From assembly GCA_902363135.1 (NCBI GenBank), contig CABIZF010000001.1:434001-498000 (forward strand): 64,000 nt of DNA, written 5' to 3'. The stretch is from Lachnospiraceae bacterium (GTDB taxonomy: Bacteria; Bacillota; Clostridia; Lachnospirales; Lachnospiraceae). The notes under the pieces were generated by a model that saw only the letters and a list, made by a program, of their open reading frames with translations, did not search any database and was not told the DNA's origin. Position 1 is the first letter of the stretch; each line of letters begins with the position of its first letter. Below, piece by piece: positions 16,206 through 25,739 of the stretch. The translations under genes were made by a program, and so were the position numbers.

Positions 16206-18284
16206 ATGAATGTTTACACAACAGACAAAATTCGTAACGTCGTAATCCTCGGACATGGCGGAGCAGGAAAGACAAGTCTTGTGGAGTCTATGGCATATCT
16301 GTCAGGCATTACGAGCAGACTGGGAAATGTAGCTGAGGGAAATACGATCAGCGATTATGATAAAGAGGAAATTAAGAGAAAGTTTTCAATCAGCACATCT
16401 ATGGTGCCGATTATCTGGGGCGATACAAAGATCAATATCCTTGATACACCGGGCTACTTCGATTTCGTGGGAGAGGCAGAAGAAGCTGCCGCAGCTGCAG
16501 ACGCAGCGATCATCGTAGTCAATGGTAAGAATGGCGTCGAGGTCGGAACGGAGAAGGCGTGGGATCTGTGTGAGAAGTATAAGCTTCCGAGATTCTTCTA
16601 TGTTTCGAATATGGACTACGACAATGCCAGCTACCGTGAGGTTGTGGAGAAGCTGACTGAGCTGTACGGTAAGAAGATTGCACCGCTGTTCCTCCCGATC
16701 CGTGAGAATGAGAAGTTCGTCGGTTATGTCAACGTTGTAAAGATGGCAGCCAGAAGATACGTGAATAAGAATGAAAAAGTAGAGTGTGAGATTCCGGATT
16801 ATTCCAGGGAGTATTTGGAGCGCTATCGCGAGAATCTGCTTGAGGCAGTGGCAGAGACGAGTGAAGAGTTTATGGATCGCTATTTTAATGGCGATGAGTT
16901 TTCGGAAGCGGAGATCGTGGCTGCGCTGCATGCGAATGTCGGCGACTGCTCGATCATACCGGTGACAATGGGTGCCAGCCTGAATCTGCAGGGCATTGTC
17001 ATTTTACTTGATGATATTGTCAGCTATATGCCGTCTCCGGAGTCCAGAAAGATCGCCGGTGTCAATATGAAGACGAAGGAGATCTTTGAGGCGAATTATG
17101 ATTTCGCAAAAGCAAAGTCCGCATTTATTTTCAAGACGATTGTGGATCCGTTTATCGGAAAATATTCCATGATCAAGATCGCATCCGGTGTTATCAAGAG
17201 CGATGATACCCTTTACAATGAGGCAAGAGATGAGGAAGACCGCATCAGCAAGCTTTATGTATTCGAGGGCAGCAGGCCGATAGAGGTAAAAGAGCTGCAT
17301 GCAGGTGATATCGGAGCGATCGGCAAGCTTGACGCTGCGACCGGAGACACCCTTTCTACAAAGGCCAATCCGATTGCCTACGGAAAGATCGAGGTATCTA
17401 CTCCATATACATACAAGAGATACCGTGCAAAGCTAAAAGGCGAGGAAGATAAGGTCGCTCAGGCACTGGCAAAGATGGCTCAGGAAGATCTGACGATCAA
17501 GGTAGTCAATGACGGTGAGAACCGCCAGACGCTTCTTTACGGTATGGGTGACCAGCATCTGGACATTATTGCGAGTCAGCTGCTTACAAAATATAAAGTA
17601 GATATGACACTGGAGAAGCCGAAGGTAGCGTTCCGCGAGACGATCCGCAAGAGCTCCGATGTAGATTCCAAGTACAAAAAGCAGTCCGGCGGACATGGAC
17701 AGTACGGACATGTAAAGATGCGTTTCTCCCCGCTGGGTGATCTCGAGGTTCCATATGAGTTTTCACAGGAGGTAGTTGGCGGTGCGGTTCCGAAGAACTA
17801 CTTCCCGGCAGTAGAGAAGGGTATTCAGGAGTCTGTCGTGAAGGGGCCTCTGGCCGGATATCCGGTTGTTGGCGTGAAGGCAGTGCTTTACGATGGATCG
17901 TATCATCCGGTAGATTCCTCCGAGATGGCATTCAAGACGGCAGCGAGCCAGGCATTTAAGAAGGGCTTCATGGAAGCCAGCCCGGTACTGCTTGAGCCGA
18001 TCGAATCCCTGAAGGTAACGGTTCCGGACAAATTCACCGGCGATGTGATGGGCGACCTGAATAAGAGAAGAGGACGCGTGCTCGGCATGAACCCGGATCA
18101 CAAGGGGAATACAATCGTCGAGGCGGATATCCCGATGTCTGAGCTGTACGGCTATTCGACGCAGCTTCGCTCCATGACCGGAGGCAGCGGTACTTATGAG
18201 TATGAGTTTGCACGCTACGAGCAGGCTCCGGCGGATGTGCAGCAAAAGGAGATCGAGGCACGTCAGAAGGTGGCTGAGGAGTAA
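16206..18284 (+). CDS. Elongation factor G-like GTPase (paralogue, not canonical EF-G)
   Basis: A five-domain translational GTPase of 692 residues. P-loop GHGGAGKT lies at residues 16-23 and domain II-V motifs are present, including KQSGGHGQYGHVKMRFSPL and the C-terminal MTGGSGTYEYEFARYE. Two G-domain motifs differ from canonical EF-G: the switch II motif reads DTPGYFDF (Tyr84 where canonical EF-G has the catalytic His), and the G4 motif reads SNMD (134-137) instead of NKMD. The His-to-Tyr change is shared with the FusA2 group of EF-G-like proteins. TTG 16191 lies inside the GGAGGA box, so ATG 16206 is the start. Function in elongation, recycling or ribosome protection is unknown. Confidence 0.88.
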   Translation: MNVYTTDKIRNVVILGHGGAGKTSLVESMAYLSGITSRLGNVAEGNTISDYDKEEIKRKFSISTSMVPIIWGDTKINILDTPGYFDFVGEAEEAAAAADAAIIVVNGKNGVEVGTEKAWDLCEKYKLPRFFYVSNMDYDNASYREVVEKLTELYGKKIAPLFLPIRENEKFVGYVNVVKMAARRYVNKNEKVECEIPDYSREYLERYRENLLEAVAETSEEFMDRYFNGDEFSEAEIVAALHANVGDCSIIPVTMGASLNLQGIVILLDDIVSYMPSPESRKIAGVNMKTKEIFEANYDFAKAKSAFIFKTIVDPFIGKYSMIKIASGVIKSDDTLYNEARDEEDRISKLYVFEGSRPIEVKELHAGDIGAIGKLDAATGDTLSTKANPIAYGKIEVSTPYTYKRYRAKLKGEEDKVAQALAKMAQEDLTIKVVNDGENRQTLLYGMGDQHLDIIASQLLTKYKVDMTLEKPKVAFRETIRKSSDVDSKYKKQSGGHGQYGHVKMRFSPLGDLEVPYEFSQEVVGGAVPKNYFPAVEKGIQESVVKGPLAGYPVVGVKAVLYDGSYHPVDSSEMAFKTAASQAFKKGFMEASPVLLEPIESLKVTVPDKFTGDVMGDLNKRRGRVLGMNPDHKGNTIVEADIPMSELYGYSTQLRSMTGGSGTYEYEFARYEQAPADVQQKEIEARQKVAEE

Positions 18285-18308
18285 GCTTTTATAATTTGTA
18301 AAGAGACA

Positions 18309-18338
18309 GGGGACTGTGGAAGAAATGCCGCAGTCTCC
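18309..18338. terminator. Hairpin between convergent genes
   Basis: GGGGACTGTGG (18309-18319) pairs with CCGCAGTCTCC (18328-18338), with two G-T pairs. It sits between the convergent EF-G-like gene and the SGNH hydrolase. No strong T-run follows. Confidence 0.55.
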
Positions 18339-18352
18339 TGAATATATTTTAT

Positions 18353-18982
18353 CTACAGATACGTCAGCAGGATTTCCGCCAGCATCCGATGGCCTCGCTT
18401 GGTCAGGTGTATTCCATCCACCGTTATGCTCCGGGTGCCGTCCTTTTCTGCCGCGGTATCAAAACGCTCCTGAACGGAAATGCAGGAAAGGCTGGCAGCC
18501 GGACAATCAGCCTGCATCTGCGCAGTCCGGGCGCGAAGCAGCTGACAAAGCGAATGCAGTCGGGGACGCCAGGTCAGCAGCTCTTCCGGCACAGAAAAGA
18601 GAAATGGTTCGACTACGATGATCCGATGGCAGCCGGAGGTGATCAGCCCGCGCAGCAGTGAGCAGAATGCTTCCGAGGCATCCGCCAGTATGGAAGCGGC
18701 AGCCGTTTCCGTATTGCTGTGCGCCATAATATCGCCGATGTCATTGATGCCGCCGAGCAGAAAGACGGTATTGAAGCATTGCCCTTTCCAGGTGCGCTGC
18801 CATTTCCGCTCGATGCGGGAGAGTGTGAAACCGTCCACACCGCCATTGATAAGAGAAAACCGGTTGTCGTTGCCGTCTGCCATATATTTTACATATCCGG
18901 TTCCAAGGTTATCTTTTGTAAAACAGTGGTCGCAGTCGGTGATACTGTCGCCCAGAAATAAAATTTGTTGTGCCTTCATCAT
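18353..18982 (-). CDS. SGNH/GDSL-family hydrolase
   Basis: A serine esterase/lipase-fold protein of about 209 residues. It begins MMKAQQILFLGDSITDC, giving the block I GDS with the nucleophile serine; a block III-like GGINDI motif (GxND) is present; and DGIHLTKRGH near the C-terminus supplies the catalytic Asp and His. No signal peptide is visible, so it is probably cytoplasmic. The substrate cannot be predicted; relatives deacylate sugars, lysophospholipids or thioesters. The longer ORF back to 19072 lacks a ribosome site; ATG 18982 follows GGCAGGAAAT. It is convergent with the EF-G-like gene. Confidence 0.88.
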   Translation of the reverse strand: MMKAQQILFLGDSITDCDHCFTKDNLGTGYVKYMADGNDNRFSLINGGVDGFTLSRIERKWQRTWKGQCFNTVFLLGGINDIGDIMAHSNTETAAASILADASEAFCSLLRGLITSGCHRIIVVEPFLFSVPEELLTWRPRLHSLCQLLRARTAQMQADCPAASLSCISVQERFDTAAEKDGTRSITVDGIHLTKRGHRMLAEILLTYL

Positions 18983-19185
18983 ATTTCCTGCCTTTCGATG
19001 CGTTCTTTTTCTGAAGTATTGCAAAATTGATACGTTCAGAGAAATTTTACCTGATCCATTCCAAAAGAGCAACCAGATGAAAAAAGGTACTTTTATTTTC
19101 GAAAATTCTGTGATACAATAGCTAGCAGAGCGATGCGGGCAGACAGCCCGTTTGCTGCGAATAACTGCATAAGGAGGATAGAACT

Positions 19186-19326
19186 ATGAAGCATATTAAG
19201 ACACTGAATACCAAGTCTCTGCAGAATACGCTGAAGAAGGGCGGATGCGGTGAGTGCCAGACATCCTGTCAGTCTGCATGTAAGACATCCTGTACCGTAG
19301 GAAATCAGACCTGCGAGCACAAATAA
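19186..19326 (+). CDS. scfA: SCIFF ranthipeptide precursor (six cysteines in forty-five residues)
   Basis: Precursor of a ribosomally made, radical-SAM-modified peptide. The 46-residue product begins MKHIKTLNTKSLQ and has exactly six cysteines in its C-terminal half (GGCGECQTSCQSAC, KTSC, QTCEHK), matching the SCIFF family. AAGGAGG precedes ATG 19186 by eight bases. The gene is too short for most gene callers. The next gene, scfB, is its maturase, which in characterised systems forms Cys-to-Thr thioether links. SCIFF is almost universal in Clostridia and its biological role is not settled; a signalling role has been proposed. Confidence 0.95.
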   Translation: MKHIKTLNTKSLQNTLKKGGCGECQTSCQSACKTSCTVGNQTCEHK

Positions 19327-19352
19327 GAGAAACGAAACAAATAAACTCACTG

Positions 19353-19430
19353 CCTGATATCGGATGTGGCCATCAGCCGCAGGCAAGACATGCCGGCGGC
19401 TGGCATGGCCAGCCCGATATCAGGTTTTTT
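19353..19430 (+). terminator. Strong hairpin with T-run between scfA and scfB
   Basis: CCTGATATCGG (19353-19363) pairs with CCGATATCAGG (19414-19424), followed by TTTTTT. Inside, GGCCAT and AGCCGC pair with ATGGCC and GCGGCT. As a partial terminator or 3'-end stabiliser it would give far more scfA peptide transcript than scfB enzyme transcript. Confidence 0.85.
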
Positions 19431-19458
19431 CGTGAGTTCAAAAGAGAGGAGCTTTGCT

Positions 19459-20826
19459 GTGATCCATCAGTATAAAAATAATGGATACAACATCGTGCTG
19501 GACGTCAACAGTGGCTCTGTACATGTCGTGGATGAACTCGTCTACGATGTGATCGCATTGCTGGAGGAAGGAAAATCCGAGCAGGAGACCGTGGAAGCCT
19601 TAAAGGGCCGTTACCCAGAGGCGGAGCTTTTGGAAGCACTCGACGAGTGCCGGGAGCTGAAGGAAGCCGGGACTCTGTTTACAGAGGATATCTACGAGAA
19701 GGCGATCTTTGATTACAAAGCGCGTCCGACTGTTGTGAAAGCACTTTGTCTGCATATTGCACACGACTGCAATCTTGCCTGTAAGTACTGCTTTGCGGAG
19801 GAGGGCGAGTATCATGGACGCCGTGCGCTGATGAGTTATGAGGTCGGCAAGAAGGCGCTGGATTTCCTGATCGCGAATTCCGGGAGTCGTCACAATCTTG
19901 AGGTCGACTTTTTCGGCGGTGAGCCGCTGATGAACTGGCAGGTCGTAAAGGATCTGGTCGCATATGGCCGAAGCCAGGAAGAGCCGCACAATAAAAAATT
20001 CCGTTTTACGCTGACGACCAACGGCGTATTGCTGAATGATGAGGTCATGGAATTCTGTAACCGCGAGATGGCCAATGTGGTACTCAGCATTGACGGCCGT
20101 CCGGAGGTACATGACTACATGCGGCCGTTCCGCAATGGCAAGGGCAGCTACGATCTGGTGCTTCCGAAGTTCCAGAAGTTTGCGAAGAGCCGCCAGGGCA
20201 AGAGCTATTACGTCCGCGGTACCTTTACCCATAACAATCTTGATTTTTCCGAAGATGTGCTGCACCTTGCAGATGCGGGATTTGATCAGGTATCGGTGGA
20301 GCCGGTTGTCGGACCGGATACGGAAGCGTATTCGCTGAAGCAGGAGGACCTTCCGACGATCCTGGAGCAGTATGACAAGCTGGCTGCAGAGATGGTAAAA
20401 CGGGAAAAAGAGGGAAGAGGCTTTACCTTCTTCCATTTTATGATTGATCTGACCGGAGGCCCTTGCGTATACAAGCGCTTAAGCGGCTGCGGTTCGGGGA
20501 CAGAGTATCTGGCCGTGACGCCATGGGGAGACTTCTATCCGTGTCATCAGTTTGTCGGTCAGGAAAAGTACCTCATGGGAAATGTGGATGAGGGTATCAG
20601 ACGTCAGGATATTGTGGACGAGTTTAAGTGCTGCAATGTCTACACAAAGGAAAAATGCCGGAACTGCTTTGCAAAGTTCTACTGCAGCGGCGGATGCGCG
20701 GCAAATTCCTACAATTTCCATGGTACGATTCAGGACGCTTATGATCTTGGCTGCGAGCTCCAGCGCAAGCGCGTGGAATGCGCGATCATGATCAAGGCTG
20801 CGTTGGCTGATAAGGAAGAGAACTGA
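19459..20826 (+). CDS. scfB: SCIFF thioether-forming radical SAM maturase
   Basis: Radical SAM/SPASM enzyme that installs thioether crosslinks in the SCIFF peptide. The N-terminal 90 residues form a peptide-binding (RRE-like) region. The radical SAM cluster motif CNLACKYC places Cys104, Cys108 and Cys111, followed by FAEEGEYHG. The C-terminal SPASM region holds many cysteines (GCGSGTEY, YPCHQF, KCRNC, YCSGGCAANSY, GCELQ) for two auxiliary 4Fe-4S clusters. GTG 19459 has GAGGAG upstream and gives 455 residues, normal for the family; the upstream frame back to 19366 crosses the terminator hairpin and is not coding. secDF follows after about 100 bases. Confidence 0.96.
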   Translation: MIHQYKNNGYNIVLDVNSGSVHVVDELVYDVIALLEEGKSEQETVEALKGRYPEAELLEALDECRELKEAGTLFTEDIYEKAIFDYKARPTVVKALCLHIAHDCNLACKYCFAEEGEYHGRRALMSYEVGKKALDFLIANSGSRHNLEVDFFGGEPLMNWQVVKDLVAYGRSQEEPHNKKFRFTLTTNGVLLNDEVMEFCNREMANVVLSIDGRPEVHDYMRPFRNGKGSYDLVLPKFQKFAKSRQGKSYYVRGTFTHNNLDFSEDVLHLADAGFDQVSVEPVVGPDTEAYSLKQEDLPTILEQYDKLAAEMVKREKEGRGFTFFHFMIDLTGGPCVYKRLSGCGSGTEYLAVTPWGDFYPCHQFVGQEKYLMGNVDEGIRRQDIVDEFKCCNVYTKEKCRNCFAKFYCSGGCAANSYNFHGTIQDAYDLGCELQRKRVECAIMIKAALADKEEN

Positions 20827-20925
20827 CTTGCATATCCGCCGGGGATTTCCCGGCTGCGATAAATATTACGCAGCGGCGGATGGCAGGATGCTTCCGGAGA
20901 GCTGCGGTAAAGAAGGAGAAGTGCC

Positions 20926-23070
20926 ATGAACAAGAAAAAGGCAAAAATCAGTCTTGTCGTACTGGCGCTGGTTACCGTTTTGTTTGCATATACGGTAATC
21001 ATCGGTATCGGCAAGACGGGTACAGGCGCTATACGGAATATTATTCTGGGCCTGGACCTTTCCGGTGGTGTGAGCATTACCTATCAGGCTGTCGGAGATG
21101 AGGAGCCGTCTGCAGAGGACATGAATGATACCGTCTACAAGCTGCAGCAGCGTGTACAGGGCTACAGTACAGAGGCTCAGGTATACCAGGAAGGCTCTGA
21201 CCGAATCAATATCGAGATTCCGGGTGTCAGCGATGCCAATGCGATTCTCGAAGAGCTTGGCAAGCCGGGTTCTCTGGAGTTCCGTCTGACCGACGGCACA
21301 GTCGTACTGACCGGTAACCAGGTGGCAAATGCCAGCGCAAAGCAGCAGCAGGACAACATGGGCAACCGCGAATACGTCGTACAGCTGGAGCTAACTGAGG
21401 ACGGTACAAAGGCATTTGCAGATGCGACGACTGAAAATGTCGGAAATGTCATTCAGATCGTATACGATGACAATGTCATCAGCGCACCGCGTGTCAATGA
21501 GGCGATCACCGGCGGTACGGCGATCATCTCCGGTATGGCGAGCGCCGAAGAGGCTCAGAACCTTGCTTCTTCGATCCGTATCGGTTCCCTGTCCCTTCAG
21601 CTGGAGGAGATCCGTTCCAACGTGGTCGGAGCACAGCTTGGTGAGGATGCGATCCGCACAAGCCTGATTGCAGGTGCGATCGGACTTGCGATCGTTATTA
21701 TTTTCATGATTATTGTCTATGCACTGCCGGGTATCTGTGCAGGTATCGCACTGGTGATTTATACACTGATGATGCTGCTCTGCCTGAATGCATTTGATCT
21801 GACGCTGACCCTGCCTGGTATTGCAGGTATCATCCTGTCGATCGGTATGGCAGTCGATGCGAACGTTATCATCTATGCACGTATCCGTGAGGAGATCGCT
21901 GATGGTGCATCCGTAAAAGGCGCGATCCGTACAGGATTTAAAAAAGCGCTCTCTGCGATCATTGACGGTAATGTTACCACGCTGATCGCTGCATTTGTTC
22001 TGAATCTTCTTGGTACCGGAAGTGTCAAGGGCTTTGCACAGACACTGGCACTCGGTATTGTGCTTTCCATGTTTACGGCGCTGGTAGTTTCCAGGCTGCT
22101 CATCACTTCCTTCTATGAGATTGGCTTCAAGGATGAGAAGTATTACGGAAAGGCAAGAAAGCGTTCTGTGATCGACTTTGTCGGCAAGTGGAAGATTACC
22201 TTTGCGATTGCCGTAGTCTGCATTTTGTCAGGCCCGGTTGCAATGGCGATCAATTCCGGCGCAGGCAATGGCGCACTGAACCTGAGCATGGATTTCCGTG
22301 GCGGTACATCGACAAGCGTTACGTTCAATGAGGATCTGTCTATCAGCGACATTGATTCCAAAGTAAAGCCACTGTTCCAGGATGTGACCGGCGATGCGGA
22401 GATTCAGTCTCAGAAGGTGGCAGGCTCGAATGATGTCTACATCAAGACCCGTGTGCTGTCTCTGGATGAGAGAGAGGCGATCTCCAAGTCCATTCAGGAT
22501 ACGTTTGGTATTGATGAGAAGGCGATTTCCTTCGAGACGATTTCCTCGACAGTCAGCAATGAGATGCGTCAGGACGCAGTCGTTGCAGTCATTGTCGCTG
22601 CGATCTGCATTCTGATCTATATCTGGTTCCGGTTCAAGGATATCCGTTTTGCGGGAAGCGCGGTGCTGGCACTGATGCATGATGTGCTCATCGTATTTGC
22701 CTGCTATGCGATTGTGCGGATTTCTGTCGGCAGTACATTCATTGCCTGCATGCTGACGATCGTGGGATATTCCATTAATGCGACGATTGTTATCTTTGAC
22801 CGAATCCGTGAGAACCTCAAAGGCATGAAACAGGCTTCCCTGGAAGACGTTGTAAATACAAGTATTACAGAGACGCTGACAAGAAGTATTTATACATCCT
22901 TTACGACCTTTGTCATGGTAGCTGTACTCTATGTTCTCGGTGTGGCGACGATCAAGGAGTTCTCGCTTCCGCTGATCGTAGGCGTCGTAGCCGGAGGCTA
23001 TTCTTCCGTCTGCATCACCGGTGCATTGTGGTATCTGCTGAAAAAGCACAGTGCCGGGAAAGCGAATTAA
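20926..23070 (+). CDS. secDF: Fused protein translocase subunit SecDF
   Basis: Membrane protein that uses the proton gradient to help pull proteins through SecYEG. The 714-residue chain is a SecD-SecF fusion with about twelve membrane segments. The SecD half shows LGLDLSGGVSITYQ and the periplasmic P1 domain; its membrane block contains GIAGIILSIGMAVDANVIIY. The SecF half starts near residue 430 with NLSMDFRGGTSTSVTF and has GYSINATIVIFDRIRENL. AAGGAG precedes ATG 20926. The scfA-scfB-secDF order is common in Clostridia. A terminator follows, before an unrelated sugar-transport operon. Confidence 0.96.
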   Translation: MNKKKAKISLVVLALVTVLFAYTVIIGIGKTGTGAIRNIILGLDLSGGVSITYQAVGDEEPSAEDMNDTVYKLQQRVQGYSTEAQVYQEGSDRINIEIPGVSDANAILEELGKPGSLEFRLTDGTVVLTGNQVANASAKQQQDNMGNREYVVQLELTEDGTKAFADATTENVGNVIQIVYDDNVISAPRVNEAITGGTAIISGMASAEEAQNLASSIRIGSLSLQLEEIRSNVVGAQLGEDAIRTSLIAGAIGLAIVIIFMIIVYALPGICAGIALVIYTLMMLLCLNAFDLTLTLPGIAGIILSIGMAVDANVIIYARIREEIADGASVKGAIRTGFKKALSAIIDGNVTTLIAAFVLNLLGTGSVKGFAQTLALGIVLSMFTALVVSRLLITSFYEIGFKDEKYYGKARKRSVIDFVGKWKITFAIAVVCILSGPVAMAINSGAGNGALNLSMDFRGGTSTSVTFNEDLSISDIDSKVKPLFQDVTGDAEIQSQKVAGSNDVYIKTRVLSLDEREAISKSIQDTFGIDEKAISFETISSTVSNEMRQDAVVAVIVAAICILIYIWFRFKDIRFAGSAVLALMHDVLIVFACYAIVRISVGSTFIACMLTIVGYSINATIVIFDRIRENLKGMKQASLEDVVNTSITETLTRSIYTSFTTFVMVAVLYVLGVATIKEFSLPLIVGVVAGGYSSVCITGALWYLLKKHSAGKAN

Positions 23071-23109
23071 GAGAAATACGTTACGCGACAAAAGAATAAA
23101 GTAAAAGGT

Positions 23110-23159
23110 AATCCACCGCAGTATGGCTGTTTTCCGGGCATCTGCGGTGGATTATTTTT
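23110..23159 (+). terminator. Intrinsic terminator after secDF
   Basis: AATCCACCGCAG (23110-23121) and CTGCGGTGGATT (23142-23153) form 12 perfect pairs followed by ATTTTTA. Confidence 0.9.
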
Positions 23160-23350
23160 ACATAATTTTGTATAAATTTTACATCCGAGATGTCCAATAC
23201 TTCCCTGTACAGAAGAAGGGCAGTGCACAATATATACAAAAGGTGTTCGCTGGAAGAAGAAAAGTGTCTTTCTGACGAGGAAAAGCGGTTGAGAATCGTC
23301 GGAAGTACCAAAAAAATTAACAAAATTGGTCGTAAATGTGTAGGAAATAG

Positions 23351-23378
23351 TTGCAATTTCCGCGAAAGATGCTATAAT
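23351..23378 (+). promoter_or_regulatory. Promoter of the sugar ABC transporter operon
   Basis: TTGCAA (23351-23356) and TATAAT (23373-23378) are 16 bases apart, about 80 bases ahead of the binding-protein start. The rest of the 387-base gap between secDF and this operon (23160-23350) shows no gene or recognisable operator. Confidence 0.75.
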
Positions 23379-23457
23379 TATCTCCATTATGTGGGGTTTG
23401 TGTACGCCATACACGAGCATGACCCGACAGAAAACACAATCAGAAAGGGAGAACATT

Positions 23458-24708
23458 ATGGCAAAGATCTCAAAGAAAATGATGGCAACTGTTCTGACCG
23501 CTTCTATGGTAGCAGCACTTGGAAGCACAAGTGCATTCGCAGAGGAAGCAGCTTCCGATGAGGATTTCAGCGGCGTAGAGCTGAACTTCTGGACTGCACC
23601 GTATGGTGATGATGAGGAAGCATTCCTGAAGGAGCATCTTGCAGCATGGGAAGAGCGCACCGGCGCAACGGTTAACATCGAGATTACTCCGTGGGACAGC
23701 TACGAGGAGAAGATGATGACCGGTATTGCAGGCTCTGACGGACCGGATGTTGCTTACATGTACAACGAAATGATCTACAACTATATGGCAAACGGCCAGC
23801 TTGAGCCGCTTGATGATTACTTCACTGATGAGGAGAAGGACAATTACATCTACTGGAGCAACGGTACTGTTCAGGGTACACAGTACATGCTTCCGTATCT
23901 GGTAGGCGCTCCGCGTATTCTGTTTGCAAATATGGATCTGCTGAACGAGGCCGGCTGGGATCACGTGCCGACGACCTGGGACGAGCTGAAGCAGTGTGCA
24001 AAGGATGTTCAGGAGAAGACAGGAAAGCTTGGATTTGACCAGTACTGGAAGGGATATTTCGGTGATCTTGATGAGATCTACTTCCCGTATCTGTGGCAGG
24101 CAGGCGGAGACATCGTGGATGCAGACGGCAATCTCACTCTGGATTCCGATGCAGCTCTGAAGGCAGCTGAGTTCGTATACAGCTTAAAGACTGAGGGTAT
24201 CCTTCCGGAGTCCTGTGTTTCCAGAGATGCAGACGCAGTTACGCAGGATTTCCGTAACGGTGAGCTGGCAATGTACGTTTCTTCTTCTGTAGCAGCAAAG
24301 AAGAATACCGAAGCTGGTATCAACTGGGATTACGTTCCGTATCTGACCGATGAGCAGGGCGGTACTTTTGTAGCTAACGACTCTCTCGTAATGCTGAGCA
24401 GCTGTGAGAACAAAGAGGCAGCAGCGTCCCTGATGAAGGAGCTGACCTCTGCAACGATGATGCAGGATTTCCATGAGAACCTTTACAGCATGCCGCCGAT
24501 CACGAAAGAGGAGACTTATGCGGATGATCCGAAGTTCGAGGAGATGTACAGCGGAGATGCTTCTGCACAGTTCCATGCACTTCCGATCATGAACAACAGC
24601 TCCCAGATCATGTCTACTCTGTATGCAAACCTGCAGAGAATGATGATGGATGAGCTGACTCCGGAAGAGGCACTTTCCGAGACTATGAATTATGCAAATG
24701 GACTTTAA
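23458..24708 (+). CDS. ABC transporter sugar-binding protein (extracellular)
   Basis: Substrate receptor of a carbohydrate uptake ABC transporter (family 1 solute-binding protein). The 416-residue protein has a cleavable signal peptide (MVAALGSTSAFA, then EE) without a lipobox cysteine, unusual for a binding protein of a monoderm. The mature part has the family features FWTAPYGDDEEAFLKEHLAA, ITPWDSYEEKMMTGIAGSDG and PDVAYMYNE. ATG 23458 follows AAAGGGAG. A hairpin separates it from the permease genes, consistent with higher receptor expression. With the DUF4091/GH123-like gene downstream the substrate may be an amino-sugar-containing glycan fragment; that is inference. Confidence 0.92.
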   Translation: MAKISKKMMATVLTASMVAALGSTSAFAEEAASDEDFSGVELNFWTAPYGDDEEAFLKEHLAAWEERTGATVNIEITPWDSYEEKMMTGIAGSDGPDVAYMYNEMIYNYMANGQLEPLDDYFTDEEKDNYIYWSNGTVQGTQYMLPYLVGAPRILFANMDLLNEAGWDHVPTTWDELKQCAKDVQEKTGKLGFDQYWKGYFGDLDEIYFPYLWQAGGDIVDADGNLTLDSDAALKAAEFVYSLKTEGILPESCVSRDADAVTQDFRNGELAMYVSSSVAAKKNTEAGINWDYVPYLTDEQGGTFVANDSLVMLSSCENKEAAASLMKELTSATMMQDFHENLYSMPPITKEETYADDPKFEEMYSGDASAQFHALPIMNNSSQIMSTLYANLQRMMMDELTPEEALSETMNYANGL

Positions 24709-24753
24709 TTCTTAACGGAGAATAAAGTACTGAGACGGGATGATTGAAACTGC

Positions 24754-24786
24754 AGTGGCGCGGGAATATCGATTTCCGCGCCGCTT
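24754..24786 (+). terminator. Intra-operon hairpin after the binding-protein gene
   Basis: GGCGCGG pairs with CCGCGCC, extended by GAA/TTC, with only a short T stretch after it. Likely a 3'-end stabiliser or leaky terminator that keeps the binding protein in excess over the permeases. Confidence 0.6.
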
Positions 24787-24855
24787 TAAATGTACCAGAA
24801 TGTGTACCAGAATACGGCATCTCCCGTTACGCTATTAGAGAGTGAGGCATTTTCT

Positions 24856-25737
24856 ATGACTAGAAAAATGAAAAACAACATCGCGGGATGGCTGTACGTG
24901 CTTCCGAGTTTTCTGCTTCTGATCACGTTCTTTATAATTCCGATTTGTAGATCCTTTTATTACAGCCTGACAGACTACAGTGTTTTGTCCAGTCCGGTCT
25001 TCTGTGGATTTAAAAACTATATAACTGCACTGAAGGACTCCTTCGTACAGGCGTCCCTCAAGAATACCTGCATCTACGTACTGGTTACGGTTCCGATGCA
25101 GACGATTCTTTCCATGATCATTGCGGCAGTGATCGCAATGAAATTCCAGAACAAGTATGGTCGTTTTGTAAAGGCCTGCCTGTTCATTCCGGTTATTTCT
25201 TCATCTGTCCTTGTCGGAACGCTGTTTACGCTGCTGTTTACGACAGACGGCGGTGTCGTAAATACTGTACTTTCCATTTTTGGAATTGGTCCGGTCAACT
25301 GGCTCGGACAGTCCAGCACCGCGCTGATCACGGTATGTATCGCGGCGATCTGGAAAAATGTCGGATATTTCCTCGTTATTTTCTATGCAGGACTGATGGA
25401 TATCCCGACATCTCTGTATGAGGCCGCACAGGTTGACGGTGCAAGCAAGATTCAGCAGTTCTTTGCAATTACACTGCCTTGTCTGAAGCCGATCACCTAT
25501 CTGGTCGTTACCCTTGGCATCATCTGGTCCTTCCAGTCCTTCGATATCGTCTATGCGATGACAAAGGGTGGCCCGGGCCAGTCTACGTATACACTTGTTT
25601 ATACCATTTACAATGCTGCATTCCGTGAGTACCGCATGGGCTATGCATGTGCAGTCGCAGTAATTCTGTTTATTCTGATTTTGATTGTAAACAACATCCA
25701 GAAATTCTTCCTGGGTGACAAGAAGGAGGAGGCATAA
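24856..25737 (+). CDS. Sugar ABC transporter permease (MalF/UgpA type)
   Basis: Inner membrane subunit with six helices, 293 residues. It begins MTRKMKNNIAGWLYVLPSFL and carries the EAA loop that docks the ATPase: YEAAQVDGASKIQQFFAITL near residue 195. The FFIIPICRSFYYSLTDY helix end is typical of the family. ATG 24856 was chosen; the frame is open to 24790 but has no ribosome site there. No ATPase gene is in the operon, so a shared MsmX-type ATPase encoded elsewhere is expected. Confidence 0.92.
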   Translation: MTRKMKNNIAGWLYVLPSFLLLITFFIIPICRSFYYSLTDYSVLSSPVFCGFKNYITALKDSFVQASLKNTCIYVLVTVPMQTILSMIIAAVIAMKFQNKYGRFVKACLFIPVISSSVLVGTLFTLLFTTDGGVVNTVLSIFGIGPVNWLGQSSTALITVCIAAIWKNVGYFLVIFYAGLMDIPTSLYEAAQVDGASKIQQFFAITLPCLKPITYLVVTLGIIWSFQSFDIVYAMTKGGPGQSTYTLVYTIYNAAFREYRMGYACAVAVILFILILIVNNIQKFFLGDKKEEA

Positions 25738-25739
25738 AG

